The notes beneath the pieces were generated by a model. The model was given only the letters and a program-made list of their open reading frames with translations, searched no databases and was not told where the DNA came from. DNA of 42,114 nucleotides. It comes from Fidelibacterota bacterium (GTDB taxonomy: Bacteria > Fidelibacterota > UBA8477). The DNA is taken from positions 1 to 42,114 of the forward strand of contig JAIPJR010000011.1 in NCBI GenBank assembly GCA_021734045.1, read 5' to 3'. A program made the translations under genes and the position numbers. Shown here piece after piece: positions 1 to 8,614 of the stretch (the first letter of the stretch is position 1; each line of letters starts with the position of its first letter).

Positions 1-893
1 TCATTATCAGCAGCGGAACCAGTACCTGAGCCTACCAGCGTCACATTCATGAACTGGGGCTTGGAACGGGGCTGGGCATCCATATTGCTGCCGTCATTGT
101 CCATTTCGAATCCCCGGTTCCCGTCATCAGAAGCCACCAGGGCGAAGAGAAACTGTCCCCGGCCGGTATAGCCCAGGTCGGTATCGAAGGCATCATCACC
201 CACAAACAAGACGCTGCAATATTTCAAATCCACCGTGCCGCCGAAACACTCGATGCCGTCATCCAGATTCCAGGCCACTTCCACATGTTCTACAGTAGTC
301 CCGCGACCCACACCCGCCAAAGTTAATCCATTGATTTCGTTGTCCTGGCCAATGGAACGACCGCCGTACCAAATCCGCACATAGCGCAGAATGCCGCTGT
401 CGTCTTCCGCATCATCGCCGCCGAAGGGTACACCCACCAGACCTTCCACGAAGGATTCACTACCGGGTTTGTTAATGGGCGCTTTACCCAAAATGATTAA
501 TCCGCCCCAGGTACCGCGCTGCGGTAATTCCGATTCAGGCAGACTTGAGGTGAAGGTAATGGGCGCGGACGCGGAGCCATTGGCGATGATTTTCGCACCG
601 CGTTTGATGATGAGCGCTGGCGCCAGGCCATTACCGTCATCTGCATTGGATTTAATGGTTGTGCCGGCTTCGATGGTGAGCGTCACACCCGAATCCACAA
701 ACGTCTGGCCGGTGAGCAAATAGTCTTTATTGGCTGTCCAGGTTGAATTGGATGAAATGGTTCCGCTCAGTTGAACAACATCACCGGTGTTGTTGTCATT
801 ATCGTTATTGGTAAGATTATCATCTTTCTCACAGCTCATCATACCCGCCACCAGGAGGATTGAGAGGAGCAAAACAGGTAACCGTTTTTGCAT
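1..893 (-). CDS. Surface-type lipoprotein, beta-helix-like, 3' part missing
   Basis: The reading frame opens at an ATG at 893 and stays open to the left edge, so at least 297 codons are present and the C-terminus is missing. An AAAGGA ribosome binding site lies nine bases upstream of the ATG. The N-terminus is a lipoprotein signal with hydrophobic core LLLSILLVAGMMSC, so Cys21 would be lipidated. It is followed by EKDDN and an Asn/Asp-rich linker, resembling the acidic signal that sends lipoproteins to the cell surface in Bacteroidota. The rest is rich in Gly, Asp and short hydrophobic strands (GLTLAGVGRG, DDGIECFGGTV, GDDAFDTD), which suggests a right-handed beta-helix. It lies 92 bases downstream of the TonB-receptor gene and is probably co-transcribed, so it may be the receptor's surface partner. 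The ligand is unknown. Confidence 0.75.
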   Translation of the reverse strand, partial: MQKRLPVLLLSILLVAGMMSCEKDDNLTNNDNDNNTGDVVQLSGTISSNSTWTANKDYLLTGQTFVDSGVTLTIEAGTTIKSNADDGNGLAPALIIKRGAKIIANGSASAPITFTSSLPESELPQRGTWGGLIILGKAPINKPGSESFVEGLVGVPFGGDDAEDDSGILRYVRIWYGGRSIGQDNEINGLTLAGVGRGTTVEHVEVAWNLDDGIECFGGTVDLKYCSVLFVGDDAFDTDLGYTGRGQFLFALVASDDGNRGFEMDNDGSNMDAQPRSKPQFMNVTLVGSGTGSAADN

Positions 894-985
894 GGTTTGA
901 TTTCCTTTCTTGTTGGAATGACGCTTTGGGTCAATCCGGTTATTCTTTTTGGTCTTTCGATTCATTATTGATTGCGCATTTTCAA

Positions 986-3886
986 TTAAAATTTGTAGGT
1001 CATCCCCAGGCTAAAGCTGCGACCGGGTGCGTATGAACGGGTCAGTTTCAGCTCCCCTGTCGCCGGCTCGATTTGCCCAAACCGCACGCTGGAATCCAGG
1101 ATATTATTGGCTTTGAAGGACATTTTAACCCGGTTGAAAGATTTGCCCGCGGTGAGGTTCAGCGAATGGAAGGGATACTCATACCCATCCGGGCGGTTTC
1201 CGGTCCCCAGCCAGTCCAGGCGCCGACTGAATGTGTTGTATGCCAGGGTTGCCGCCAGCCCGGAAGCGGTGGCATAATCCAATCCCAGGTTGAATATCCA
1301 CTCCGACTGTCCCTGCAGCGGACGATCTCGAACCGGCGCACTGTTCTGCACTGTAACACCGTTAAAAAGCGTCACAATTTCCGGCGAAATAACGGAGCTC
1401 CGGGACCAGGTTGTGTTGAGCGTATAACTGAATTGCCCCCATTTTTCAGGCAGTTGGCTAACATGTCGTTTCACTTCTACCTCTATCCCTGCCGTGGAAG
1501 CGTTTTCCGCATTCTGGAAGGTTTTGTAGGTCAGGTCAGATGTTTCGATGAGCGCCATTTCGATGGGCTTTTCAAAGCGCTTGGAAAATGCCGATACCGC
1601 CATGCGCTCGCCCGGGCCGGAATACCATTCCAGTCGCACATCACTGTTGTAAATCCGGGTCGTCTCCAGTCCCGGATACCCCACTGCCACAGCCCCGCCG
1701 TAAAATTCCTGGTATTCAAAGGGTGCGATCTCCCGAAATTCACCCCTGGCAGCCGTGATGGCATAGGAAGCTCTCAGTTTCAGGTCATTGGAAAAATCGG
1801 TGAGCAGTGAAAATGAGGGTAGCAAGATGAGTTCGTTCACCTCCGACTTAATCGGCTCATCACTCACCAGTTGATTGGTGTAGGGCTGGCGGGTAACAGG
1901 ATTGTAGGGCTCCAGGTTGAGACCGTATTGCTCAGCACGCACCCCAAAAATGAAGCGTGAATTCTCCACGAATTTGGGTAATGCCAGGTGAAGGGGCCAT
2001 TCCAGCATGGCAAATCCGGCCAGATTCTGCTCCGAAGCCTGGTAAGCATTCCGACCGGCACCATCGATATTTTCCACCAGAATGAGACCTGTTCCGGATG
2101 AGTCCAGGAAATTTGACTCACTGAAAGTTGACCCGAAATCGCCGTCAGCCACCACCAGATCACCGGCGGTCACATCGCCGAAAAACATGTGATAGAAAGA
2201 GCGTATTTGAAACGAGCGGTACTTGTCGTCCAAAAAGAATCCCGCCTTGAATTTGTAGTCGTCATGGCCGCTCAATCGAAATTTCGTGGAATAATTCACA
2301 TCCATATGGGCATTTTGATCACGACCGGTGGTAAAATCCCGCAAACCGGCTTTCGCAGAGGAAGTCACCAGGACATAACTACCCGAATTGGCGTCGTAGG
2401 CATAATTGTGGGATTTGATGTCGGGTTCAGACAGGTGGGATATGGAAAGGTTTAGCTTCCAGTCCAGCCGCTGCTCGGATCGTCCAGGTAAGCGGTGCTC
2501 GCCACTCAGCGTCGAATTCCAGATGCTTTTTTCCGAATAATTTTCTTTAATAAATACGCCCCGATCCACATTGGGGGTTTGGCCTTCGGTATAAATGACC
2601 GTGTTCGCGGAGTTGTGGGTGTAGAGCTGGAATAATTTGATTTTTTGATGCTGTTTCCAGGTGAAACCGGTACTGACACCGGCACCCAGATTGGTTTTGT
2701 ATGTCGAACGGTAGTTGGTCAGGGTATGGGTGGTGGCTAATTGGTCGCCATAACGGGCGTATTGGTTATGTTCCTCCACCTGGTAGTTGTAATCATTGCC
2801 AAAATTCAGATTGGTGAAGAACCCGTATTCCCAATCGGTGTTGGGATTGTATTTATTTCCGAAATTCCACCCGAAGCTGATGGGTGAAGCGGGTTTGACG
2901 GCGTTTAGCCTGAAATCATGATTGAAAACTGTACCATACTGCCCCAGGATCTGTCGCCATTCATCAAAACCCATCCCGGATGGTGGTGACCATAAGTTCA
3001 GCATATCATCTTGTGGAATCGCATCAGGTAGCCGGCGGGAACCATCATCATATCCGAAATAGTCATAGGAGCCACCTGATGACAACAAGAACCGTGTGCT
3101 GTTTGTGAAGACCGGACGGTATTTAGTGGAAAATGAGCTATTCATAACCCGGTTATCGGGATAGGCTTTGGTGCGGATGTTTACCAGGCCACCGGCGAAA
3201 ATGCCCGGCAGATCCGGTGTAAAAGTTTTATAGGCGGTGATGCTCTCCAGCAGAGCGGCGGGAAACATGTCCAGGGGGATGGCTTTGCGTTCCGGCTCAG
3301 GACTGGCCACAGGAGCGCCGTTCAACACCGCATTGGCGTAGCGGTCACCCAAACCGCGCACATTAATATATTTCCCGTCGGTGACTGACACGCCCGTGAC
3401 GCGTTTCAGTGCGTCTGCAGCATTGGAATCACCGCTGCGGGAAATCTGGCTGGCGCTGATCCCGTCCTCGCTGTTGAGGGAGTTTTTTTGCTGGAGTAAG
3501 AGGGTAGCATCGGTATTGGTTTTGACCCGCGCTTCCACCACCACATTCTGTCCGGTTAAGACCTGCTCTTGTAGTACCACATCTACAACTTTATGGTCGT
3601 TTTGGGTGAGAATCAGGTCATCTACCTGTGTGGATTCATAAGCGATATAGGAAACGCGCAGGGTATAGGTTCCGGGTGCAATACCGCGCAAGAAATAGCG
3701 CCCTTCCAGATCGGTTGCCGCACCGATGGTGGTGTTTGTCAGCAGCACATTGGCTCCGATAAGCGGTTCGCCGGTCTGGGCATCGGTGATTTTACCGGAA
3801 ACGGTGGCCCCGGCAGCCCAGGCCACCGAAGCACTTAACAGGTATCCAATGATGATTAGTAGTATCAATTTTAGCTTTTGTCGCAT
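986..3886 (-). CDS. TonB-dependent outer-membrane receptor with CarboxypepD_reg-like domain
   Basis: This is a 966-residue outer-membrane active transporter that would take energy from TonB-ExbBD. Domains in order: a signal peptide ending near AWA; a carboxypeptidase-regulatory-like beta-sandwich at about residues 27-105 (VSGKITDAQTGEPLIGANV); a plug at about 120-245 with the motif INVRGLGDRYANAVLNG; and a 22-strand-type barrel ending in an aromatic residue (GMTYKF). I chose the ATG at 3886 over the one nine bases upstream. An AAAGGA site lies nine bases before 3886, the same spacing as in the next gene, but directly abuts the upstream ATG. It has no SusC-specific features that I recognise. 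Its substrate is unknown. The PhoBR-type pair upstream makes phosphate or organophosphate a possible guess. Confidence 0.9.
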   Translation of the reverse strand: MRQKLKLILLIIIGYLLSASVAWAAGATVSGKITDAQTGEPLIGANVLLTNTTIGAATDLEGRYFLRGIAPGTYTLRVSYIAYESTQVDDLILTQNDHKVVDVVLQEQVLTGQNVVVEARVKTNTDATLLLQQKNSLNSEDGISASQISRSGDSNAADALKRVTGVSVTDGKYINVRGLGDRYANAVLNGAPVASPEPERKAIPLDMFPAALLESITAYKTFTPDLPGIFAGGLVNIRTKAYPDNRVMNSSFSTKYRPVFTNSTRFLLSSGGSYDYFGYDDGSRRLPDAIPQDDMLNLWSPPSGMGFDEWRQILGQYGTVFNHDFRLNAVKPASPISFGWNFGNKYNPNTDWEYGFFTNLNFGNDYNYQVEEHNQYARYGDQLATTHTLTNYRSTYKTNLGAGVSTGFTWKQHQKIKLFQLYTHNSANTVIYTEGQTPNVDRGVFIKENYSEKSIWNSTLSGEHRLPGRSEQRLDWKLNLSISHLSEPDIKSHNYAYDANSGSYVLVTSSAKAGLRDFTTGRDQNAHMDVNYSTKFRLSGHDDYKFKAGFFLDDKYRSFQIRSFYHMFFGDVTAGDLVVADGDFGSTFSESNFLDSSGTGLILVENIDGAGRNAYQASEQNLAGFAMLEWPLHLALPKFVENSRFIFGVRAEQYGLNLEPYNPVTRQPYTNQLVSDEPIKSEVNELILLPSFSLLTDFSNDLKLRASYAITAARGEFREIAPFEYQEFYGGAVAVGYPGLETTRIYNSDVRLEWYSGPGERMAVSAFSKRFEKPIEMALIETSDLTYKTFQNAENASTAGIEVEVKRHVSQLPEKWGQFSYTLNTTWSRSSVISPEIVTLFNGVTVQNSAPVRDRPLQGQSEWIFNLGLDYATASGLAATLAYNTFSRRLDWLGTGNRPDGYEYPFHSLNLTAGKSFNRVKMSFKANNILDSSVRFGQIEPATGELKLTRSYAPGRSFSLGMTYKF

Positions 3887-4023
3887 CCTCGTCATCCTTT
3901 CGTTTCAAAATCAAAAATGGGTTCGTCACGCCGCATCTTTTGACCAACGATAGAGGCAGCCTGTTTGAATTGTGTTAGTGGGTTGTGAGAAGTGTGTTAT
4001 GGGAGGGGGCTAGAGGAAAGAAG

Positions 4024-4059
4024 AAGAATAGGACACGGATCTAACGGATGGAACGGATA
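4024..4059. repeat. Cacggat-type intergenic repeat, copy 1
   Basis: The block begins AAGAATAGGACACGGAT and continues with two more ACGGAT units. Copy 2 at 4161-4206 begins AAGAATAGAACACGGAT. Repeats built on the phrase (A)CACGGAT are a widely scattered type of intergenic sequence in many bacterial genomes. The relation of the two copies is seen directly. Their dispersal in this genome is inferred. Confidence 0.6.
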
Positions 4060-4080
4060 AAATTTCTAAGGATGGATTGG

Positions 4081-4145
4081 TAGGGACCGATCTCCGAGCG
4101 GTCCGGAGTCCTTCGTCCGGTGACTGCCGGACTACAGCGCGGTAA
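4081..4145. repeat. GC-rich hairpin-forming intergenic repeat
   Basis: The block contains GGACCG at 4084-4089 pairing with CGGTCC at 4099-4104 around a CTCCGAG-containing loop. It is followed by a second inverted pair, GTCCGG and CCGGAC, around 4111-4132. It sits between the two cacggat copies, as if nested between them. Blocks with the phrase CTCCGAGCGGTCC resemble dispersed repeats I know from intergenic regions of several phyla. Confidence 0.5.
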
Positions 4146-4160
4146 GAAAGCGGAAAGCGC

Positions 4161-4206
4161 AAGAATAGAACACGGATGACACAGATGAAACGGATTGGCA
4201 CAGATA
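4161..4206. repeat. Cacggat-type intergenic repeat, copy 2
   Basis: Direct repeat of 4024-4059. After the shared opening it reads through units ACACAGAT, GAAACGGAT and GGCACAGAT. The two copies lie about 137 bases apart and flank the GC-rich hairpin block. Confidence 0.6.
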
Positions 4207-4350
4207 ATGGAATAGAAATCCGCCATAAACTGACATATCCCTACGATCTGAGGATTTGGAATTTCCGTAGCCTCGGGATTTATCCCGGTGGGAGCTCTCT
4301 CCGAATGGGATTTCTACGCAGCCGGGTAGGTTTAGCGCGTTGCAGGCGTT

Positions 4351-4380
4351 AGAAGATGCTGAAATAAATTCAGCATGACT
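4351..4380. repeat. Palindromic intergenic repeat (ATGCTGAA...TTCAGCAT)
   Basis: Perfect 8-bp arms ATGCTGAA at 4356-4363 and TTCAGCAT at 4369-4376 enclose the five-base loop ATAAA. Elements of the form 'atgctgaaataaattcagcatgac' are a recurring intergenic family in Bacteroidota-like genomes. It could also act as a weak hairpin after phoR. It lies about 120 bases downstream of the phoR stop, on the same transcript. Confidence 0.55.
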
Positions 4381-4391
4381 TTACAGGTAGG

Positions 4392-4433
4392 TGTCATTTC
4401 GTGCCCGTCATTTTGAACCTGTTTCAGAGTCTG
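4392..4433. repeat. Gtcattttgaacctgtttcag-type intergenic repeat
   Basis: The core at 4407-4432 resembles the dispersed phrase GTCATTCTGAA..TTTCAGAATCT that often occurs together with the preceding palindrome in intergenic regions of FCB genomes. A second GTCATTT lies at 4393. This call rests on recognition of the phrase and not on a second copy inside the window. Confidence 0.45.
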
Positions 4434-4498
4434 AGTATTTACGCGAACAAATATAAGAACAAGCGTGAGTAGTTAGATTCCTAGGAATGAAAACAATT

Positions 4499-6265
4499 CT
4501 AACCCGGGATTTGGATAATAAACCGGCTGCCTGATTCAGGCTGGCTTTCCACGAAGACCTGCCCATGATGTGCCAACGCGATATGTTTCACAATGGCGAG
4601 TCCCAGTCCTGTGCCGCCCAGTTTGCGGCTACGGCCTTTATCCACCCGGTAAAAGCGTTCAAACAGACGGTCATGGTGGGCTTCCGGAATACCGGGACCG
4701 AAATCGGTAACACTAAGAATGAATTTTTCTCCATTTTGCTCAGCACGAATTTCGATCCCCTTCCTGGTGACAGCGTATTTCAACGCATTGTCCAACAGAT
4801 TGGCGACAGCTTGTCGAATTAAGTCAGCATTTATCACGGCGGTAAGCTCAGAAGAACAGATGAGCCGGAGCGGAACACCTTTGGTCTCTGCCAGATGACG
4901 ATAATCGGCCATGACCGATTCCAGCACCGGGCGCACCCGTTCGGATTGGATATTCAACCGGTGGCGATCCTGCTCCCGCTCAATACTGGAAAGGGTAAGC
5001 AGGTCATCGATAATGGTGTTGAGACGCTGAGCCTGCTCAGAAATAATGTTCAAAAAACGCCGGGCGTTAGCTTCATCCTGAAGTGCACCTTCCTTCAATG
5101 TCTCGATAAATCCGGTAATACTGGTGATGGGTGTTTTTAACTCATGGGATACATTGGCTACAAAATCCTGGCGCATGGTTTCCAGCTTTTTGAGTTGACT
5201 GATATCATTCAATACCACCAGCGCGCCAATTCGCTGACCGTCGTCTGATAAAAGCGGTGTGCCGTGCATGTGTAAGTACCGGTTTTGATCCAGGATAACC
5301 ATCTCTTGTTCCAGCGGTTTTTCCGATTGATTCACGGCTTGAAGAAAATCCTGAATGGGAGCGTTCCGAATGGTCGATTCCAGCGGTTTACCAACCACAT
5401 CCGGTTGTGAGACACCAAACATTCGTCGGGCGGTCGCATTAATACTCAAAATTTCAGATTCCGGATTAATGGCAATGACACCCTCGGACATACTGGTAAG
5501 AATCGCGCGCTGCTCGTTATGTTGCTGCCGGATTTGTGTCATGCTCTTTTCCAGTCTGCCAACCATGGCATTCAATGCCAGTACCAGTCTGTGGAATTCC
5601 TTTTCATCCGGAACCCGGATGCGATATGCCAAATCGCCTTGCGCCCAGCGTTGGGTTGCAGCGGTAATGTTTTCCAGCATTTTGCTCACATGATACCAAA
5701 TCAGTATCGTGACAATAATCACCACGAGAAAAAATACCAGGCCACCCAACAACAGGGTATTGCGGGTAGCGGTCAGCGCCCCGGCCAGGTTTTCCATGGG
5801 TACCGCAAGGCGCAGAAATCCTTGTACCTGACCCGATTCATCAACGATTGTTTGCGCGCAATAGAGCATATCCAATTCGCGGGTAAAACTATACCGGATA
5901 GCCGTTCCCACGCCATTGTCCTGCGCTGCCAGAATTTCCGGACGGTCGGCATGATTATCCATGAGTTCCGGATTTTCATGACTGTCTCCCCAGACCGTCC
6001 CATCCGGCCCAATGAGTGTAATACGCGTAGCGGTTTCTGTAGAAAGTGCCTGGCACAGGTCATCTTTTTCAGTCAGGTTGAGCGAGTCCAATCGCGGCAG
6101 GTTTTGATTGACCAACCGGGTACGCATCACCATATCCTGCGTCGTTTCCTGCACAAAAAAACGGGTCAGTGCACGGCCACCGTACCACCCAATTCCCACC
6201 AGGACCAAACTCATGAGAAAGAGGTAAGGGAGAACGATTTTCCAGAGCAGAGATCGGTTTCTCAT
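4499..6265 (-). CDS. phoR: PhoR-type membrane sensor histidine kinase
   Basis: A 588-residue kinase of the PhoR/PnpS architecture. It has a transmembrane helix at about residues 9-28, a periplasmic sensor region to about 160, a second helix at about 168-190 (LLLGGLVFFLVVIIVTILIW), a HAMP linker, a PAS domain at about 250-350, HisKA with the phosphorylated His374 in SHELKTP, and HATPase with an N box (LLDNALKYA, Asn493) and Gly boxes (DFGPGIP, GGTGLGLAI). It would phosphorylate the response regulator encoded just upstream, whose stop overlaps its ATG by four bases (ATGA). The kinase type is clear. Phosphate as the signal is only inferred from the family, and no pst or phoU genes lie in the window. 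Confidence 0.88.
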   Translation of the reverse strand: MRNRSLLWKIVLPYLFLMSLVLVGIGWYGGRALTRFFVQETTQDMVMRTRLVNQNLPRLDSLNLTEKDDLCQALSTETATRITLIGPDGTVWGDSHENPELMDNHADRPEILAAQDNGVGTAIRYSFTRELDMLYCAQTIVDESGQVQGFLRLAVPMENLAGALTATRNTLLLGGLVFFLVVIIVTILIWYHVSKMLENITAATQRWAQGDLAYRIRVPDEKEFHRLVLALNAMVGRLEKSMTQIRQQHNEQRAILTSMSEGVIAINPESEILSINATARRMFGVSQPDVVGKPLESTIRNAPIQDFLQAVNQSEKPLEQEMVILDQNRYLHMHGTPLLSDDGQRIGALVVLNDISQLKKLETMRQDFVANVSHELKTPITSITGFIETLKEGALQDEANARRFLNIISEQAQRLNTIIDDLLTLSSIEREQDRHRLNIQSERVRPVLESVMADYRHLAETKGVPLRLICSSELTAVINADLIRQAVANLLDNALKYAVTRKGIEIRAEQNGEKFILSVTDFGPGIPEAHHDRLFERFYRVDKGRSRKLGGTGLGLAIVKHIALAHHGQVFVESQPESGSRFIIQIPG

Positions 6266-6951
6266 GCTTCTTCTTTCATGCGATAGCCCACACCCCGTAC
6301 GGTTTCGATGTATTTCCCCGCGTCACCCAGTTTCTTCCGCAAACCCACGATTTGAAAGTCCACCGCCCGGTCGGTGACTGGATAATTGTCACCACGTACC
6401 GCTTCCACGATTTGATTCCGGGTGTAAACCCAGCCGGGATGGCGGGCCAGGAGATTGAGGATTTCAAATTCAGTGAATGTGAGGTCGGCAGGTGCCCCTG
6501 AGACCATCACCTCGCGTTTGCCCGGATGGAGGGCAATCGTATGAATCGAAAGCGTTCCCTGGGGCGTGCGTCCACCTGATTCAGCGCGACGCAGGAGGGC
6601 ATTTACACGTGCCAGCAGGACTTTGGGACTGAAGGGTTTGGTGACATAATCGTCGGCACCGGCTTCCAGGCCCGTAACCACATCCCGTTCGTCTCCTTTG
6701 GCGGTAAGCATGAGGATGGGAATTTGTGCCGTGGCCGGGTCGCGCTTGAGGCGTCGGCACACCGTGAGGCCATCCAGACCGGGCAGCATGAGATCCAGAA
6801 CAATGCAATCGGGTTGGCGTCTCCTGACGGAATCCAGGGCGTCTTCACCATTCGTGGTATCCCTCACATCAAAACCGGCCTGCATCAAATTGTAGCGGAT
6901 TAATTCCAGGATGGTTTCTTCGTCTTCGACAACTAAAATGTGGTTTGCCAT
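6262..6951 (-). CDS. phoB: PhoB-type OmpR-family response regulator
   Basis: A 229-residue transcription factor. The receiver domain at residues 1-120 has the acidic pocket at Glu9/Asp10, phospho-acceptor Asp53 in VLDLMLPGLDG, the switch Thr in MLTAKGDE and the conserved Lys of TKPF. A winged-helix DNA-binding domain follows at about 130-228, with NQIVEAVRG before the recognition helix and RGVGYRM at the end. AGGAG lies seven bases before the ATG. It forms an operon with the kinase and would be activated by it. Target genes are not shown by sequence. The downstream TonB receptor and lipoprotein are candidates by position. Confidence 0.9.
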   Translation of the reverse strand: MANHILVVEDEETILELIRYNLMQAGFDVRDTTNGEDALDSVRRRQPDCIVLDLMLPGLDGLTVCRRLKRDPATAQIPILMLTAKGDERDVVTGLEAGADDYVTKPFSPKVLLARVNALLRRAESGGRTPQGTLSIHTIALHPGKREVMVSGAPADLTFTEFEILNLLARHPGWVYTRNQIVEAVRGDNYPVTDRAVDFQIVGLRKKLGDAGKYIETVRGVGYRMKEEA

Positions 6952-7179
6952 AGGTCTGCTCCTGCCGGTTTCATTTTAAGTACAATAGGGCAGAATTGTT
7001 AGGATTTTGTGAGGTCGGAACGCCCAGGCCATTTTTTTAAGTGTACGGGTCAGGTAGTCATTCAGCGTGTAAAAATATCCGGGAAAAGGTGGGGAAACGG
7101 AAGGCTGAATCCTATATTCTGCCAGCATTGAGGAGACATTTGGCAATGATGAGAAAAGTGAATTCTGGAGGGGTAAATA

Positions 7180-8517
7180 ATGGCTGATGCAGCGGTAAAA
7201 ATTTCGGGATACGGTGATGATTTAACCGTGAATGGTGTGCGCTTGGGTGATCTGTCACCGGCTGAGCATGAGGCGATTGAAATGGAAAGGGGCGGGCGGA
7301 ATTATTCACCTCTGGAGAACGTGGTGGTTTCTCATGTCATGGATGATACGACACTGATTTGCCGTAAGCCGGATCCGGCGGGTGTGAAGGCCTATATTGA
7401 AGAAGAATTGCGCGATGGTCTGTGTTGTTACTCAGCTGTGAATCAGGGCCAGTTGAATCAGACAATTGTAGATGCCGTCGTGGCACATTTGACATCGGAG
7501 AAAATCCCAACTGTTCCCCGTTCTATTCGCCACAAATACATGGCGGCTTTTTTACTGGCCACAACCGCTGTGACAAAAATGGACCGTGTGGTGCCCAAGG
7601 TCGCCGGCGTGGAAGCGCCGGAACTCATGGCCAAGCTATCCCGACGCTGGGGGTATCGCGTGAAGGGCATTCCACAAAATGAGGCGATTCTGGTGGTAGC
7701 GGATGGCAATTTTCATGGTCGCTCCCTGTTTGCCGTATCAGCATCCAACGATCCCGAAAGCCGCGAGGACTATGGTCCCTTTCTGCCGGGCATTGAATCG
7801 GTGCCATTTAACGATATTGCGGCGTTGGAAGCTAAATTCAAGGAGAAGGGTGACCGGATTGCTGCGTTCATCGTTGAACCCATTCAGGGTGAAGCGGGTG
7901 TAATTGTACCAGAGGAGGATTATCATCAAAAAGTTTCTGAATTATGTAAACAATACAACATCCTCTTGTGCATGGACGAGGTGCAAACCGGGTTTGGTCG
8001 CACAGGCGCGAATTTCGCCCACCAGTTGTATGATGTAAAACCGGACCTCATGGCTTGTGGTAAAGCGGCTGGCGGCGGGATTATGCCGGTGAGTTTTGTG
8101 GCCGGTCGGGATGAGATCATTGGTGTGCTCACCCCCGGTTCAGAAGGGTCAACCTTCGGCGGATTTCCGCTGGCGGCGGTGACGGCGGTGTATGCTATTA
8201 AGGCGCTGGTGGACGAGAACCTGGCGGAGAATGCCCGGAATATGGGTGCGCGATTGTTAAAACATTATGATGACATCAAGACAGAATTCCCTGATAAAAT
8301 CAAAGAGGGGCGGGGGAAGGGTTTACTCACCGCGTTTGAGATGTGGGATGAACCCCATCTGGATGGTCACAAAGTCTCGCTGGGCCTGTTGAAGCGTGGT
8401 GTTTACGCCAAAGAGACCCACCATTCAACCGTCCGGGTTGCACCGGCCCTCACCATCAAGCCGCAGGATGTGGATTTGATTGCGGAAGCCGTGCGGAATG
8501 GAATTCGGGAATTGTAA
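7180..8517 (+). CDS. Class III PLP-dependent aminotransferase, ornithine aminotransferase-like
   Basis: 445 residues with GGAGG eleven bases before the ATG. From about residue 165 on it follows ornithine aminotransferase closely: RRWGYRVKGI, NFHGRSL, FIVEPIQGEAGV, Asp266 in MDEVQTGFGRTG (pairs with the PLP ring nitrogen), the Schiff-base Lys295 in CGKAAGGG, and GSTFGGFPL. YSAVNQG at about 86-92 is also typical. The phosphate-binding segment is odd: where the family has NTGVEAGE this protein has VAGVEAPE, and HCHP after YSAVNQG is replaced by QLNQ. The likely reaction is transfer of a terminal amino group from ornithine or a similar amine to 2-oxoglutarate, but the substrate is not certain. 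It is transcribed divergently from phoB. Confidence 0.8.
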   Translation: MADAAVKISGYGDDLTVNGVRLGDLSPAEHEAIEMERGGRNYSPLENVVVSHVMDDTTLICRKPDPAGVKAYIEEELRDGLCCYSAVNQGQLNQTIVDAVVAHLTSEKIPTVPRSIRHKYMAAFLLATTAVTKMDRVVPKVAGVEAPELMAKLSRRWGYRVKGIPQNEAILVVADGNFHGRSLFAVSASNDPESREDYGPFLPGIESVPFNDIAALEAKFKEKGDRIAAFIVEPIQGEAGVIVPEEDYHQKVSELCKQYNILLCMDEVQTGFGRTGANFAHQLYDVKPDLMACGKAAGGGIMPVSFVAGRDEIIGVLTPGSEGSTFGGFPLAAVTAVYAIKALVDENLAENARNMGARLLKHYDDIKTEFPDKIKEGRGKGLLTAFEMWDEPHLDGHKVSLGLLKRGVYAKETHHSTVRVAPALTIKPQDVDLIAEAVRNGIREL

Positions 8518-8561
8518 AACCCACAATTCGAACTAAAACCTATTTTTTTTGAATTATCCTA

Positions 8562-8585
8562 AGCCCCATCATGACAGATGGGGCT
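8562..8585 (+). terminator. Hairpin downstream of the aminotransferase gene
   Basis: Perfect 9-bp arms AGCCCCATC (8562-8570) and GATGGGGCT (8577-8585) enclose the loop ATGACA. It lies 44 bases after the aminotransferase stop. The T-run (ATTTTT) comes only about 15 bases after the stem, so intrinsic termination is uncertain. The right arm overlaps a second palindrome, GGCTATGCATAGCC, at 8582-8595. Confidence 0.45.
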
Positions 8586-8614
8586 ATGCATAGCCATTCT
8601 ATTTTTGGTCAGGC
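8580..8614. repeat. Imperfect direct repeat, copy 1
   Basis: It shares GGGGCTATGCA exactly with 8967-8977 and then continues at roughly 75-80% identity through ATTTTTGGTCAGGC (against ATTTTTAGTCGAGC). The pair looks like two decayed copies of one element. Confidence 0.5.

Larger units (their letters stand above)
3887..4498. other. Gene-free stretch made of dispersed intergenic repeats
   Basis: This gap of about 610 bases between phoR and the TonB-receptor gene has no convincing coding frame. Much of it consists of short repeat-like blocks, annotated separately at 4024-4059, 4081-4145, 4161-4206, 4351-4380 and 4392-4433. The roughly 120 bases just before the receptor gene look like ordinary leader sequence. 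I could not pick out a clear promoter or a PHO box. Confidence 0.6.

Noticed and set aside
1073-1810. A 245-codon open frame on the plus strand opposite the TonB receptor gene
   Set aside because: It has no recognisable domain and lies wholly within a clear gene on the other strand; it is a shadow of that gene's codon pattern.
4010-4226. Two short overlapping minus-strand frames of about 60 codons
   Set aside because: They are composed of the intergenic repeats described here, with residues such as IRVIRVL arising from repeat translation.
4390-4415. A possible PHO box (two GTCAT units) upstream of the TonB receptor
   Set aside because: The two units are 14 bases apart and not 11, and they belong to a dispersed repeat.
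5519-6286. A 255-codon open frame on the plus strand opposite phoR
   Set aside because: No family features, and the opposite strand is an unmistakable histidine kinase.
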